Under the pieces are notes generated by a model, which was given only the letters and a program-made list of their open reading frames with translations, was not told the origin of the DNA and searched no databases. A stretch of 64,000 nucleotides of DNA, from positions 44,583,797 through 44,647,796 of the forward strand of contig CP136061.1 of the NCBI GenBank assembly GCA_032622095.1, given 5' to 3'. Origin of the DNA: Siphonodentalium dalli (taxonomy: Eukaryota > Mollusca > Scaphopoda > Gadilida > Siphonodentaliidae). Both the position numbers and the translations under genes were made by a program. Below, piece by piece: positions 1-11,551 of this stretch. Numbering within the stretch: position 1 is the first letter of the stretch; the number at the start of each line of letters is the position of its first letter.

Positions 1-1200
1 CGAGCACGTGCGACGCCAGCTTCGCGCATGCGCAGACCAGATCTCGGAAACGGGTGGAGCTATCGACTTGAAATTTGGTTTTTGAATAGCCCGGACAACG
101 TCGGGCTCATCGGCTAGTCTCATATATATTTTGAAGACCTCTGTCTGTTTGTCTGTTTGTTTGTCTGTCTGTCATTAATACAAATCTACGATTTTCGACC
201 AATCGGGACGAAACTTGGTACGTGTGTGTAGTTTGACCAGGCGGTCGACGTTGTCGTATTAGCGAGCCCGTGCGACGCCCGCTTCGCACATGCGCAGACG
301 AGATCTCGGAAACGGGTGGAGCTATCGACTTGAAATTTGCTATGTGAATGTATCTTGCCCCGGATGCGAATTTTATCGGGTCGCCGAGCCCGTGCGACGC
401 CAGCTTCGCGCATGCGCAGACGAGATCTCGGAAACGGGTGGAGCTATCGACTTGAAATTTGCTATGTGAATGTATCTTGCCCCGGATACGAAGTTTATCT
501 GGTCGCCGAGCCCGTGCGACGCCAGCTTCGCGCATGCGCAGACCAGATCTCGGAAACGGGTGGAGCTATCGACTTGAAATTTGGTTTTTGAATAGCCCGG
601 ACAACGTCGGACTCATCGGCTAGTCTCATATATATTTTGAAGACCTCTGTATGTCTGTCTGTTTGTCTGTTTGTCTGTTTGTCTGTCATTTATACAAATC
701 TACGATTCTCGACCGATCGGGACGAAACTTGGTACGTGCATGTAGTTTGACCAGGCGGTGGACGTTGTCGTATTGGCGAGCCCGTGTGGCGCCCGCTTCG
801 CGCATGCGCAGACGAGATCTCGGAAACGGGTGGAGCTATCGACTTGAAATTTGCTATGTACATGTATCTTGCCCCGGATACGAATTTTATCGGGTCGCCG
901 AGCCCATGCGACGCCAGCTTCGCGCATGCGCAGACCAGATATCGGAAACGGGTGGAGCTGCCAGCTTCGTGCATGCGCAGACGAGATCTCGGAAACGGGT
1001 TGAGCTATCGACTTGAAATTTGGTATGTGAATGTATCTTGCCCCGGATACGAATTTTATAGGGTCGCCGAGCCCATGCGACGCCAGCTTCGCGCATGCGC
1101 AGACCAGATATCGGAAACGGGTGGAGCTGTCGACTTGAAATTTTGTTTTTGAATAGCCCGGACAACGTCGGGCTCATCGGCTAGTCTATTATATATTTTG
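1..1200. repeat. tandem and higher-order repeat, ~115-bp unit
   Basis: A unit of roughly 115 bp, containing CGCATGCGCAGAC and TCGGAAACGGGTGGAGCTAT, recurs many times. A larger block that ends in GAATAGCCCGGACAACGTCGG and a GTCT/GTTT microsatellite repeats at about 506 bp, near positions 2 and 508, with a third diverged end near 1150. The array runs off the left edge of the window. The overlapping open frames in it are by-products of the repetition and are not genes. Confidence 0.85.
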
Positions 1201-1239
1201 GAAGATCTGTCTGTGTGTCTGTGTGTGTGTCTGTAATCG

Positions 1240-1700
1240 ATGGACTCGAACACGGCCGAGCCGATTTCGATGAAACTTGGTATTTTCGGCCGGGGAGTGA
1301 CATAGGCCTATTAATTTGCCCGTGCGACGTGACCTTGACCTTTAAATCGGGTAATTTTCAAGGTCAAACGCCAGAATATCACGGGATTTCGATGAAACTT
1401 GGTATGTGGGGATACTTTCGGTCGGGGAGTGGCATAAGCCTATTAATTTGACCGTGCGATGTGACCTTGACCTTGAAAGCGGGTCATTTCAAGGTCAAAC
1501 GCCCGAATATCACGGGATTTCGATGAAAAGTAGTGTCTAGGGATACTTTCGTATGGGGAGTCTCATAAGCCTATTAATTTGCCCGTGCGACGAGACCTTG
1601 ACCTTGAAATCGGGTCAATTCAAGGTCAAATCGCGAATTTTGATATGATTTCCACGAAATTTGATACATAGGGTTATTTTTGTCCACTGAGTATTTTATA
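1240..1700. repeat. ~131-bp tandem repeat with AGGTCA half-sites
   Basis: Three to four diverged copies contain GATTTCGATGAAACTTGGTA and TGACCTTGACCTT. The latter lies near 1330 and 1462, with a diverged copy near 1593. On the other strand this reads AAGGTCAAGGTCA, two nuclear-receptor half-sites in direct orientation. The family resembles dispersed invertebrate repeats. A related GTCAAGGTCAAGGACACGG segment occurs near 24125 and 46275. Confidence 0.75.
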
Positions 1701-1941
1701 AATACCACTATAATTTGGTAATGGTTTTCCGATCAATAGGATCATGATAATATTGTGATCCGATTCCATATCATGCCCCTCTGAATCTGATCGACGCTCC
1801 GCGGTACTATTTTCGGCCTGAAAATAAAAATCAAATGATCACCATAGTTCACTTGTATGTCCACACAAGGCACATCAGAAATTCTTCTGCATGAGTGAAT
1901 TCCCCGAAAAATGTTGACAAAATATAGTTCCCTGTTCGTTA

Positions 1942-2494
1942 GGGTACGTTCACACACTGGCAAGTTTGCACGGCATTTTTGCAGACATTTTCTCATAGAA
2001 AACCATATGGTGCCTGACTATGAACGGCCACATCAATATCAAATGCGCATATTTACCAAATCTAACGATATGAAAAGCAAAAATTCGATAGTTCCTCATG
2101 TAATTAATAGGGGTACGTTCATACACTGGCAAGTCGTAGAAAACGATATGATGCCAGAATATGAACGGAAACAAGCATACACAATGCATCTGTACCACAC
2201 CTAACTACATGCGAAGTAAAAATACCCGTATAGTTCCACCTGTTACCGGAATTTGCCTGTAAATAGCGTGCAATTATCTCGCAAGAATCAATCATACAGG
2301 TATGTGAAGGCAAACTCCAGCAACACCGTTACAAGTGGAACTACAGAACTTTTACTTCTCATGTCGTTCGCTTTGGTAAAGATGCATATTATATGCACGT
2401 TTACTTTCAAATTATGACACCATGTGGTTTTCTATGATGAAATGCCTTGCAGAACATACCGTGCAAACTTGCCAGCGTATGAACGTATATCCCC
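1942..2494. mobile_element. Harbinger-like MITE, nested or composite copy
   Basis: It starts GGGTACGTTCACACACTGGC after TTA at 1939-1941. A second internal start, GGGTACGTTCATACACTGG, lies at 2111. The right end is the diverged complement, with CTTGCCAGCGTATGAACG near 2468-2485. This suggests one element inserted in or recombined with another. Family assignment rests on the TTA target in the better-preserved copy at 5853-6277. No coding capacity is visible. Confidence 0.6.
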
Positions 2495-2926
2495 GACGGT
2501 GCTACTAACAAATTGCCTTTAAAATACCTGTATTTATTGATTCTTGCGAGATAATTGAATGATATTTACAGGCAATATTCGATAGTATCGCTATGAGTGG
2601 AACTAAATCGTTTTCACTTATACCATGTAAGTATATATTGTATCTCACGTGACTTTGTTATTGAAATCAAGCTTTCCGATCGGTTGGCTACTCGACTCTA
2701 TTAGTCGTAGTTGTATACTACGCCTTCAAGTCTCTCCCATCGTGCACTATGCATATGTAGTTTTGACTACTAAAAATAGTAACGAACACTACATCAAACT
2801 TTGTTCTGAAACTACTTGTTATTTCGCCGCTGATCCAAATTAAAGCTTCAGTAAGGCGAACATCAATTGTCTGAACTTAGTAAAAGTTGAAAATTTCTGC
2901 ATTTGTTCGATACAATATAATAATTA

Positions 2927-3043
2927 GAGCATGACTTGTCGTGAAATACGCAAGTGCGGTTGTGTAGTTCACTCCGCTTCGCGTCGTGAACTACACAACC
3001 TCACTATGCACTATATCGGCGTATTTCACTCCAAGCCATGCTC
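2927..3043. repeat. foldback (hairpin) element
   Basis: The outer arms are AGAGCATGACTTG and CAAGCCATGCTCT. Inside them are GTGAAATACGC / GCGTATTTCAC and GGTTGTGTAGTTCA / TGAACTACACAACC, with a short CG-rich loop. It is an imperfect palindrome of about 117 bp with no coding potential and resembles a hairpin MITE. Confidence 0.75.
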
Positions 3044-3302
3044 TATTTATTAAATATGCGTGGTAGAGTTTTGCACATTGTAGCAATCTATATACCATGT
3101 AAGTATATATGCGTGTTAGAGTTTAGCACATTGTAGCAATCTATATACCGAAATGCCGGCAAAAGAATGCCTGGCAAAATTGCAAGTGTTTGAATCATAT
3201 AAATAATTACAGATTTCTCAATATATTTCAGAGGTTGGTTGTAATCATTAAATTAAGTTAGTCATATTATAAACATATTGTCACTATACAGTGAAGTGAT
3301 TA

Positions 3303-3421
3303 GAGTCTCCACATCACGTCTCGTTGAGAAGGTGAGATCCCGGATCAGACGAGCTGTCGGGGGCAGAGAGTCTGATCCGGGATCTCACCTTAATTCTCAA
3401 CGAGACGTGATGTGGAGACTC
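3303..3421. repeat. near-perfect 119-bp palindrome
   Basis: Arms of 48 and 53 nt, beginning GAGTCTCCACATCACGTCTC, are complementary apart from a 4-nt insertion in the right arm. The loop is 18 nt at 3351-3368. Near-identity of the arms implies recent origin or arm-to-arm gene conversion. Confidence 0.85.
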
Positions 3422-3460
3422 ATATCGAAGTATCGTAATGTGATGTTAATCCTTTAGTGT

Positions 3461-3677
3461 TTAACCCTTCCATGACTGGAGCTTCCTGATTTTTTTTGCA
3501 AAAATCCTGTGCCAATGCGTTCTCTTATAGAATGCTTGGCCTAACAATATTTACCTTGATCTTGTAGGCGAGTGCATTCTCTTATGTATGCGAGGCTCCC
3601 TATGGGAGCCTCGCATATATAAGATAATGCACTGGTACATGGTCTTTAATGCTGCACCTGCGCCATGAATGGGTTAA
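3461..3677. mobile_element. paired-palindrome MITE, copy A
   Basis: Termini TTAACCCTTCCATGACTGG and CATGAATGGGTTAA are inverted. Two hairpins lie between them; the second, around 3573-3645, is a strong palindrome centred on GCTCCCTATGGGAGC and flanked by GCGAG / CTCGC. It belongs to a family with at least eight copies in this window. Confidence 0.75.
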
Positions 3678-3944
3678 AATTATGTTCGAGTGCCATTCTT
3701 TTTCTTTTCTACAATAAATTCTCCAATAATGAACTGTTTGTTGAAACCATTGTAATGTAAACAAAACTTGTACATTGATTTATCAACAAACATCACTAAT
3801 TGTGCAGTAAGTTTAAATAATTTAGTCAGAATGTGATTTCCAGAATACTTGTCAATGCTTTGACCTTTCCCAATGTTCAGCGTCAAGTTTTGATTAAACT
3901 TTGGTATCTTATTAGACTATAACAGTAATGTTTAAAGCACGGGC

Positions 3945-4670
3945 GGCGTTAATTGCAGAAATATTCATATTTGTTCAAATCGCCATACACAGAAGGAATA
4001 TTAAAATAGATATATAGTTTTGTTCATATGCCAAACATAATCAGCGCGTAAATAGTATATTGTCGTCAAGACGTACGATGGTGTACATAAACAAGAAGCT
4101 GCTCGTGTTACAGAAGTTTTGCTGCTTTTTACATAATGTTTTGAGTATAAACATTGCTTTAACCCTATTATGACGGGAGCTGGGCTGGTGCAACATTAAA
4201 GATTCTGTAGTAGTACATTCTCTTATATATGCGAGTCTCCTATAGGGAGCCTCGCATATATCAGAAAAATGCACTGGCTTACAAGGTCAATGTAAATATT
4301 GTTAGGACAATGTGAGGCTCCCTATGGGAGACTCGCATATATAAGAGAATCCATTGGCACAGCGCAATGCTATTGGTTAATCACACACAAATGATATAAA
4401 CGCTCATTATTATTTCCATATCAGGAAAACAGTAACAAATAAGGCTCTTTATGTTTACCATATCCGGATCTAAACAAAAGCCATGTTCTGTAACGTTTTT
4501 TGCTTTTGTTTACATAACAAAGGAAAAAACATTTGACATAACATACTGTTTATGCCATATTTCTGATTGGTATATAAGAACAAAGTCTGTCTATATTTTA
4601 CTATTCTTTCTGTTTATGGCGGTTTTTGACGGAGCTGAATATTTTAACAGCATACCCACCGCCAACGCCG
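3945..4670. repeat. dispersed repeat interrupted by a MITE
   Basis: Reading outward, this segment is the reverse complement of 20283-20795. Shared features include GGCGGCGTTAATTGCAG near 3950, TTGTTCATATGCCAAACATA near 4020 and GTTTATGGCGGTTTTTGACG near 4612. The MITE at 4160-4362 interrupts this copy and is absent from the other, so the other copy is the empty site. Confidence 0.75.
4160..4362. mobile_element. paired-palindrome MITE, copy B
   Basis: It begins TTTAACCCTATTATGACGGG and contains two hairpins of the ATATATGCGAGnCTCC type near 4213-4268 and 4307-4357. It is inserted into the dispersed repeat 3945-4670; the uninterrupted sequence is preserved in inverted orientation near 20570. 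Confidence 0.75.
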
Positions 4671-4729
4671 CCTGTATCTTTAAAGAACAATGTTTTGACA
4701 TGCGCATTATTGGTGAATTATTAATAACT

Positions 4730-5245
4730 ATAGCTGGGGTACCCGGCGTTGCTCGGGTGAAGAATTCGTAATGTATTAGTGGCAATTCAAGTCGTTTTAA
4801 ATAATTATTAGTCATCTGGGTAAACGGCACCTATATATTGCATGATTCCGGATAAAGTTACATCTTTCTTTTAAGTTGATAATAAACGCTCTTTATTGCT
4901 CATTATCAGTGCCTCTTTATGTCATTTGATATCAACGGGACCTATATCGTGACAGTCCCCGTGTTATTTTACTTTTGTGCACAAATTTTCCCACAGATCG
5001 TATGGACTGATAATACACGCTCTTTATTGATCATATAATTTATTAGCCCCCCTTTAAGTCATCTGATGCAAATTCGCTTATTCCATGACAATCACATGGC
5101 CAGGTGACCCATCTGTACCAATTTTCCTACATATCTTCTTAGCAAATTATCAGCTCCGATGGTCCAGCCATTTGATCGCCTATAAGCGGACAAAAAAACG
5201 AACAACCAAGCAAAATTGAGTTTTATTACTATAGATTAAAATAAG
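4730..5245. repeat. interspersed repeat with CCCGGCGTTGCTCGGGT hairpin and poly-A-rich tail
   Basis: The segment begins near a small GC hairpin (CCCGGCGTTGCTCGGGTG), contains degenerate repeats of CTCTTTATTG(A/C)TCAT near 4890 and 5025, and ends in GCGGACAAAAAAACGAAC followed by TTTTATTACTATAGATTAAAA. This layout is typical of non-LTR-derived tails in invertebrates, but I cannot name the family. Confidence 0.4.
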
Positions 5246-5849
5246 AACAATAACGATCTATTTTTATGTATTTATTGGTGATACATGTTGTTTCACAGAC
5301 TTTTATGTTATCTCGCATGAACCAACTTGTGTCCCTTTAATGCTTCACCACAGACTAAAATTCGTATATACCCGCTAGCCCTTGGTTGCTTTCGTTATAT
5401 AGACACGACTTATAGGAGTGTGTACATAGTTATCGTGTAATCTATATATATAGGGGATATAGCACAGTAGCATGTTATATTTTATGCCTCCGAAACATGT
5501 CGAGCATTGCTCTTTGAACATGCTTGGGACTATACAACACATGCACCAGGCGCCTATTTTTAGAAGCAAATTTAATTTTCTATATTTATATATATTGCCT
5601 GAAAATATCATAGAATCTATAGCAGTGTCTCCAGTATTGCTATATATAGTTCGATGACGTTACCATAGAATGGCCTCCAGCTATTATGGATATATGGTGT
5701 GGTATTTTTAGTAACGACTTCCCATAGAATGGCCTCCGGCTATCATGTATATATGGTGTGGTATTTTTGGTAACGACAAAAGTTCACATCGGAATATCGT
5801 ATACTGACGAAAAACACTTAATAATAGATTACCTGACAAAACCACGCAC
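5246..5849. other. no gene seen; short direct repeat
   Basis: AT-rich sequence with no supported gene. The only structure is a direct duplication, CCATAGAATGGCCTCC...TATATGGTGTGGTATTTTT, near 5662-5710 and 5723-5769. Confidence 0.5.
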
Positions 5850-5852
5850 TTA

Positions 5853-6277
5853 TGGTACGTTCATACGCTGGCAAGTTTGCACGGTATGTTTTTGTGGGCA
5901 TTTCGTCATAGAAAACCACATGGTGCCAGAATATGAACGGAAACATGCACATTACATGCATCTTTACCAAAGCGAAAGACATGAGAAGTAACATTTATGT
6001 AGTTCCACTTGTAACAGTGCTACTGCATGGAATTTGCCTTCAAATGCCTGTATGATTTATTCTTGCGAGATAGCCTAATTGCATGATATTTACAGGCAAA
6101 TTCCGGTAGCATCGTTACTATAGTGGAACTACAGAGATTTTACTTTGCACGTAGTTAGCTGTTGCACAGATGCACTTTATGTGCTTGTTTCCGTTCATAT
6201 TATGTCACCATATCGTTTTCTACGAAAAAATGCCTGCAAACCATACCGTGAAAACTTGCCAGTGTACGAGCGTACCC
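5853..6277. mobile_element. Harbinger-like MITE, intact copy
   Basis: TTA target duplications lie at 5850-5852 and 6278-6280. The inverted termini, (T)GGTACGTTCATACGCTGGC and the complement of GCCAGTGTACGAGCGTACCC, extend inward for roughly 80 bp through GTTTGCACGGTATG and CATAGAAAACCACATGGTG. There is no ORF. TTA/TAA duplications are the hallmark of the PIF/Harbinger superfamily, so a Harbinger transposase encoded elsewhere probably moved it. Confidence 0.75.
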
Positions 6278-6299
6278 TTAGTGTTTATTTGTGATATTG

Positions 6300-6990
6300 T
6301 ATTTTATTTGTATATATAGTGCATGCATACCAGTTCACACAAATTGTGGGAAGATCAAAATCCCACGGTGTGGTATTATAAACGCCATGGATATTTCATA
6401 GTTTTCTACTATTTGTATCCCCAATACTAATGAATATATTTTTCAGATGTTTCTTTTTGTCATGTTCCAGTTCATTAATGCGTGAAATGGTTAATAAAAT
6501 AGAGCATTTATTTAGTACAGTTTACTATATATTCAATGATAAACAAATATATTATAGTTCATAATGTAATTCTATACGTGTTCACCTGTATTTGATCATC
6601 TCGATTGCTACTTTCCCGATTGTCACGACATGTTGGAGTGAGCAGATTTAGCATTATACGCGACAGATGTTATGAAATCCTATTATAATTTTTCTATGAA
6701 CGAAGTCCGCGTGTTACTATCCGATTGTTGGTAGGGCTTTCGTCTATTGTTGGTATGGTGGGGACAGGGGGTATGGGATATCATCCTATTGTTGGGAGAG
6801 CTTTCATCTATTGTTGATATGGTGGGGACAGGGGTATGTGATCTCATCCGATTGTTGGGAGAGCTTTCATCTATTGTTGATATGGTGGGGACAGGGGGGT
6901 ATGGGATCTCTAATAGTTCTAATAGTTTAATTATTTATTGTGAGCAAAAGTCGAGCATTTTCTGTCTAGATCGAGATGTGAAAATTGCAA
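6300..6990. other. no gene seen; short G-rich tandem repeat
   Basis: Unique AT-rich DNA. At 6740-6905 a ~62-bp unit containing TATTGTTG(A/G)TATGGTGGGGACAGGGGG is repeated about three times. The open frame across it is a product of the repeat. Confidence 0.6.
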
Positions 6991-6991
6991 T

Positions 6992-9814
6992 CATATCACC
7001 CCCGTGTACATGGTATCGCCAAACCCGAGGGTATCACCAAACCAGACGATGCCGTTATAATAAACGAACATATCTTCCCTCAGATCAATCTATATATCAC
7101 CCAGTTAAATGGTGATATCCACTATTCAAAACATAATTTCGCAAAGCGGAATGTTTCCTCAATGGAATAGCGACCATAGCTTGCTCTCACCCCGATAAAT
7201 TTAATAGGAATTCCGGCTCATTTACGATTTATCATAAATAGTAGACACTTTTTGACGTTAGGTAGTTCGTTTGAAAAATAATTATCAACCATAGATGGCG
7301 GATAATGCGTGTTTCAATAGAAAAATATATGTTTAATTGTCTAGTCTGCAGAGCGGTTCGCAAAAATACTATCTGCATCCAAGTGTGGGTACCCACCATA
7401 ATTTCGGGTATCAAAGCGGCAGATCGAGATGTCGCCAAACCAGATGTGGGATGTCAAAGATGCGAATGATATACTTCACATTTTGACCGTTTCTGCTTGA
7501 AAATATCCCAATAATCATTCGGACAGGCCGGCACATAGATATTTAGGGTGGGGTGCATGTGCAAGGGTGCAGACGTCTATGTTTGTTTGTGTTTTATGTT
7601 CTAATGTCATATTAAAGTGATGTGAAACACTCCGGTATGGTGATGGTGATAGAAACATAGTATAATCTTGTTCAAAGTAGTAATTTTTACAAATAGTACA
7701 TTCAAATCGACAATACACACCGTCATGCTTATATATGAATTAAATGCAGTGACTCTCGATGGCGAAATTGTTTTCTTTAGTTTATCACCAATAGATGCGC
7801 CCCGAATCGAATAGTAAATATTTACAATTGTGCGTAAGTTCTGACGATGTTTTCTATGGAGTGATACGGTCGATTTGCTTCAAATTTTCGGCGATGTTAG
7901 TAGAATGCTACATTCATCCAGTTGGCATAGCGCCTGAATACTACTTATTGGGTTCACGCACCAGAAAAAGTACATAATATGTCTTTAATAGTATAGGCTA
8001 TTCTGTGTTATTCGACATTATATAGGCCCAGAACTGTACAACGAATGGAAACATTAAATCAGTGTAAATTATGAGCTAGCAGGGACGTGGCTAGAGGGTC
8101 CCTGTTAGGGGTGTTCACCTGTAGTTTGTTAATGCACCCCTTTCCAGTAACTTCTGTTTGCACCCCCATGTTAGGTTCGAGTTGTCATCGAGTTTACAAC
8201 GGGTTCTTCCAACTGTTGGATATGACAACCCCTAAGTTCAGATTTTTTTTTCATCTGGTGACCATTCCTGTTCACAAATTTGGCCGAAATTATTTTAATT
8301 ATCTAAATATGCGGGTTTTTGTCTGAAAACAATTTACACATTAAATACTAAAAAAGGGTTAGGGACCGGTTGAAGGGACTGATTAAGGGATTAATTATAA
8401 TATAATTAAGCCTTCACCGCCCGGTGATTTCACGCGGAGTGGCTGTTTTTGCTTTGTTCACAGAGATAATTGTGATTTTCGCTCCACTCGTGCAAAACGA
8501 ACACGAGACCTGAGGATGAGTATAACGTGTCATGCATCGTAAATGCATTTGTCTTCAGGGACAGGATTTGTTTTGTTGGGGGTGTCTCTCAACCTCGGTC
8601 AAACCATTCAACAGACAAAAATGTATACAATAGCACGTGGTGGCAATCAAGCGAGCAATTTGCAATGATAATTCTGATACAAAACATCGCAAGAAAAGAT
8701 AAATAATTATGCGTGCTCTATATCCACGAACATACTGAGCTACACCCGAAGTTCACATGTCATGTTCTCTTATACTCGCTTATATGAATGTGGCAGTTGT
8801 GTGTTGGTGTAACATGACACCCCCATACGTCGGTCAACACTTGCAACATTTGGAAATGTCTTGCCCGACATAACCTCAGTTGGAAATTTCATTTAGTGTG
8901 TAAATTGTTTTCAGACAAAAACCCGCATATTTAGATAATTTAATTAATTTCGGCCATATTTGTGAACTGAAATGATTACCAGATGAAAAACTCTAAACTT
9001 AGGGTTTGTCATATCCAGCAGTTGGAAAAACCCGTTGTGAATCTCGATGAAAACTCGAATCTAACATGGGGGTGCAAATAAAAGTTACTGGAAGGGGTGC
9101 GTTTAGAAACTATAATATAGGTGAACACCCCAAGAGGGACCCTCTAGCCACGTCCCTGCTAACTCATGATTTACACTAATTTAATTTTTCCATTCGTTGT
9201 ACAGTCCCGGGCCTATAATGTCGAATAACACAGAATAGACTATACTATTAATATGACATTAGAACATCATAAACACAAACAGACATACACGTTTTCGCTC
9301 TTGCACATGCACCCCGCCCTAAAGATGATCCATGTGCCGGCCTGTCCGAATGATAACTGGGATATTTTCAAACAGAAACGGTCAAAATGTGAAGTATATC
9401 ATTCGCATCTTTGACAACCCATATCTGGTTTGGCGACATCTCGATCTGAGGTTTTGATACTGGAAATTGAGGTGGGTACCCACAATTGGACGCAGATATT
9501 ATTTTTGCGAACCGCTCTGCATGCATGCTTTCACACGAACTACCTAACGTCAAAAAGCGTCTACTATTTTTATAAAATCGCAAATGAGCCTGAATTTCTA
9601 TTAAATTTATCGGGGTGAGAGCATTCTATGGTCCCTATCCCATTGAAGGAATATTCCGCTTTGCGAAATTATGTTTTGAATAGTGGATATCACCATTTAA
9701 CTGGGAGATATATAGATTCATCTGAGGGAAGATATGTTCATTTATCAAAACCGCATCGTCTGGTTTGGTGATACCCCCGGGTTTGGCGATACCACGTACA
9801 CGGGGTGCATATGA
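6992..9814. repeat. 2.8-kb inverted repeat (large foldback)
   Basis: The left arm at 6992-8342 and the right arm at 8895-9814 are reverse complements over about 0.9 kb of shared sequence. Examples are GTGATATCCACTATTCAAAA near 7115 with its complement near 9680, and CCCGCATATTTAGATAATT near 8925 with its complement near 8310. The left arm is longer mainly because of the 370-bp insertion at 7615-7984. The loop, about 550 bp at 8343-8894, has no recognisable gene. Arms contain GGGACGTGGCTAGAGGGTCC, which recurs in altered form near 10123, 12729 and 25363. Confidence 0.85.
7615..7984 (+). mobile_element. 370-bp nonautonomous element, copy 1
   Basis: It begins AAGTGATGTGAAACACTC and ends CATAATATGTCT, flanked by TTA at 7612-7614 and 7985-7987. 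The opposite arm of the inverted repeat carries the uninterrupted target near 9246-9262, with one TTA only. I see no clear terminal inverted repeats and no ORF of note. The TTA duplication suggests a Harbinger-like mechanism. Confidence 0.85.
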
Positions 9815-9953
9815 GATAGGGGCGTTAAACTTGGAAATGTTGAAAAGCTTGAGGATGGACCGGTTGGAAAATTTTAACTAACGGGGTGGAATTTGTCCGA
9901 TAAGGACATTTCGGTCTAGTTCAACGGGCGCTGTTGGAAATTTCAAGTTGAAC

Positions 9954-10178
9954 AATTTACCCCCCCCCCCACACACACACACACACACCAACAGAGACGC
10001 TCTAGAAACGTCCCTGCACGTATACATATGGAATAGTACCGATTAATAATCTCAGTAGAAAGTTCTTTCAAACGATACAATTACCTGCACGCGTCCAACA
10101 AATTTTAATTTACTATATGCAGGGACGTGGCCTTCGTGGGGTTGGTGTGTCTACCCCCCCCCCCCCCCCCCCCCCCCA
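9954..10178. repeat. C-run and AC microsatellites
   Basis: C10 at 9961-9970 is followed by an AC dinucleotide run. A second pure run of 24 C lies at 10154-10177. Each follows a copy or fragment of the GGGACGTGGC(C/T) repeat family. Confidence 0.9.
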
Positions 10179-11288
10179 AACCAAAAACAGTTTCAATTGT
10201 TGTAAATGTAACGCATGACACAACATTATTTGGAACTTTTACACGTCATATATAGGTTGAAATTGTTTCCTTGTTATTTTCAAGGGAGTATGCAGCGTTC
10301 ATGGGTACCGGAGCACGAGGGCAGAAGCGACAGGTAGCACATAAATACCTTATATATATTCATATGTATAAATAGGAACGAACCCGTTATTTTATCATAT
10401 ATAAGAGCATGTTTCCATTATGATATCTAATTATGAGCTTGTTGCTTGAAACTGCTGTACGGGTATCACCATTTGTGCGTCCAAGCCAGTTATGCTTAAA
10501 AGGATATAATTGTCATGTGAGAATAGAGAGGTACCGCTTGTAACTTTTGGCACAGAGCTTTGTATGGTAAATGGCGGCATATCATAACGACAATGTATAC
10601 GAGATAAGGCAGACAAATATTTGAAATTTGGGAAGATCTCATTAAATTGATTTCAAACAACACTTTTCCAGTATCATAATGAATATGATTGAAGAAGGGA
10701 TAACTATGTGGAAGCTGAAGTTTAAAGAACTTGAGTTGAGTTATAACTGTTTATAAATTCGAAGGATCAACCACCATAGCACATTCTATTATAACTAACC
10801 CTGAGCTATCTCCCAATAAAATACATCATGTTTATGATTGGACACCTTCCGAAAATGGCAGTTTAATGCCTACACTTACACGCCATAACATATATACAAG
10901 CTGAAATCTTTCTATTACTATACAATGCCAGTCATTTTGTCAGAAAATATCAAATGCAATGCAAACGTATTGTTTTTTTATTATTTTTATTATTATTATT
11001 ATTAGATCTATCTCTTTTGGTGGAACATTGTTCAATGATTTAACCTATTTTAACGTATACATTGAAAATTTTATCGAATTTAAACCAGATGTTAGTGGGT
11101 TTAATGACTGGCGCTGTAGCTGTAATGTGTAACAATGTTTGCAACGTGTGATATATTATTATCTAAGGATTATTGGTAAGAATCAAAAGAATGAAGTCAT
11201 TAATTGTAAAGCGTTTGTTTGGAATTATGGTTCTACAGGCTTTCGCCAGTTTTCACATATTACACAGCGAAGGCCTTATGTGCTTTTA
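10179..11288. other. no gene seen
   Basis: AT-rich sequence with a short TTA/TTAT microsatellite near 10975-11005. The open frames are short with no recognisable domains. Confidence 0.5.
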
Positions 11289-11551
11289 TTCCTTTCATGA
11301 CGGGAGCTGCGCTGGTGCAGCATTAAAGTTCATGTACCAGTGCAATCTCGTATATATACGAGTCTCTCATAGGGAGCCTCGCATCTATAAGAGAAAGCAC
11401 TGGTTAACAATGTCAAGGTAAATACTGTTAGGCTAATGTATTATCTTATATATGCGAGGCTCCCTAAGAGAGAGTAGCATATATAAGAGAATGCATTGGC
11501 ACAGGGTTTTCGCAAAAAAATGTTAGTAAGCTCCATTCATGGAAAGGTTAA
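11289..11551. mobile_element. paired-palindrome MITE, copy C
   Basis: The ends are CCTTTCATGACGGGAGCTG and GCTCCATTCATGGAAAGG. Two hairpins, near 11338-11402 and 11437-11503, carry the TATATGCGAGGCTCCC core. The inner hairpins have diverged more than in other copies. Confidence 0.75.

Noticed and set aside
107-1177. Overlapping frames of 60-140 codons at the left edge
   Set aside because: All are translations of the ~115-bp tandem repeat on either strand.
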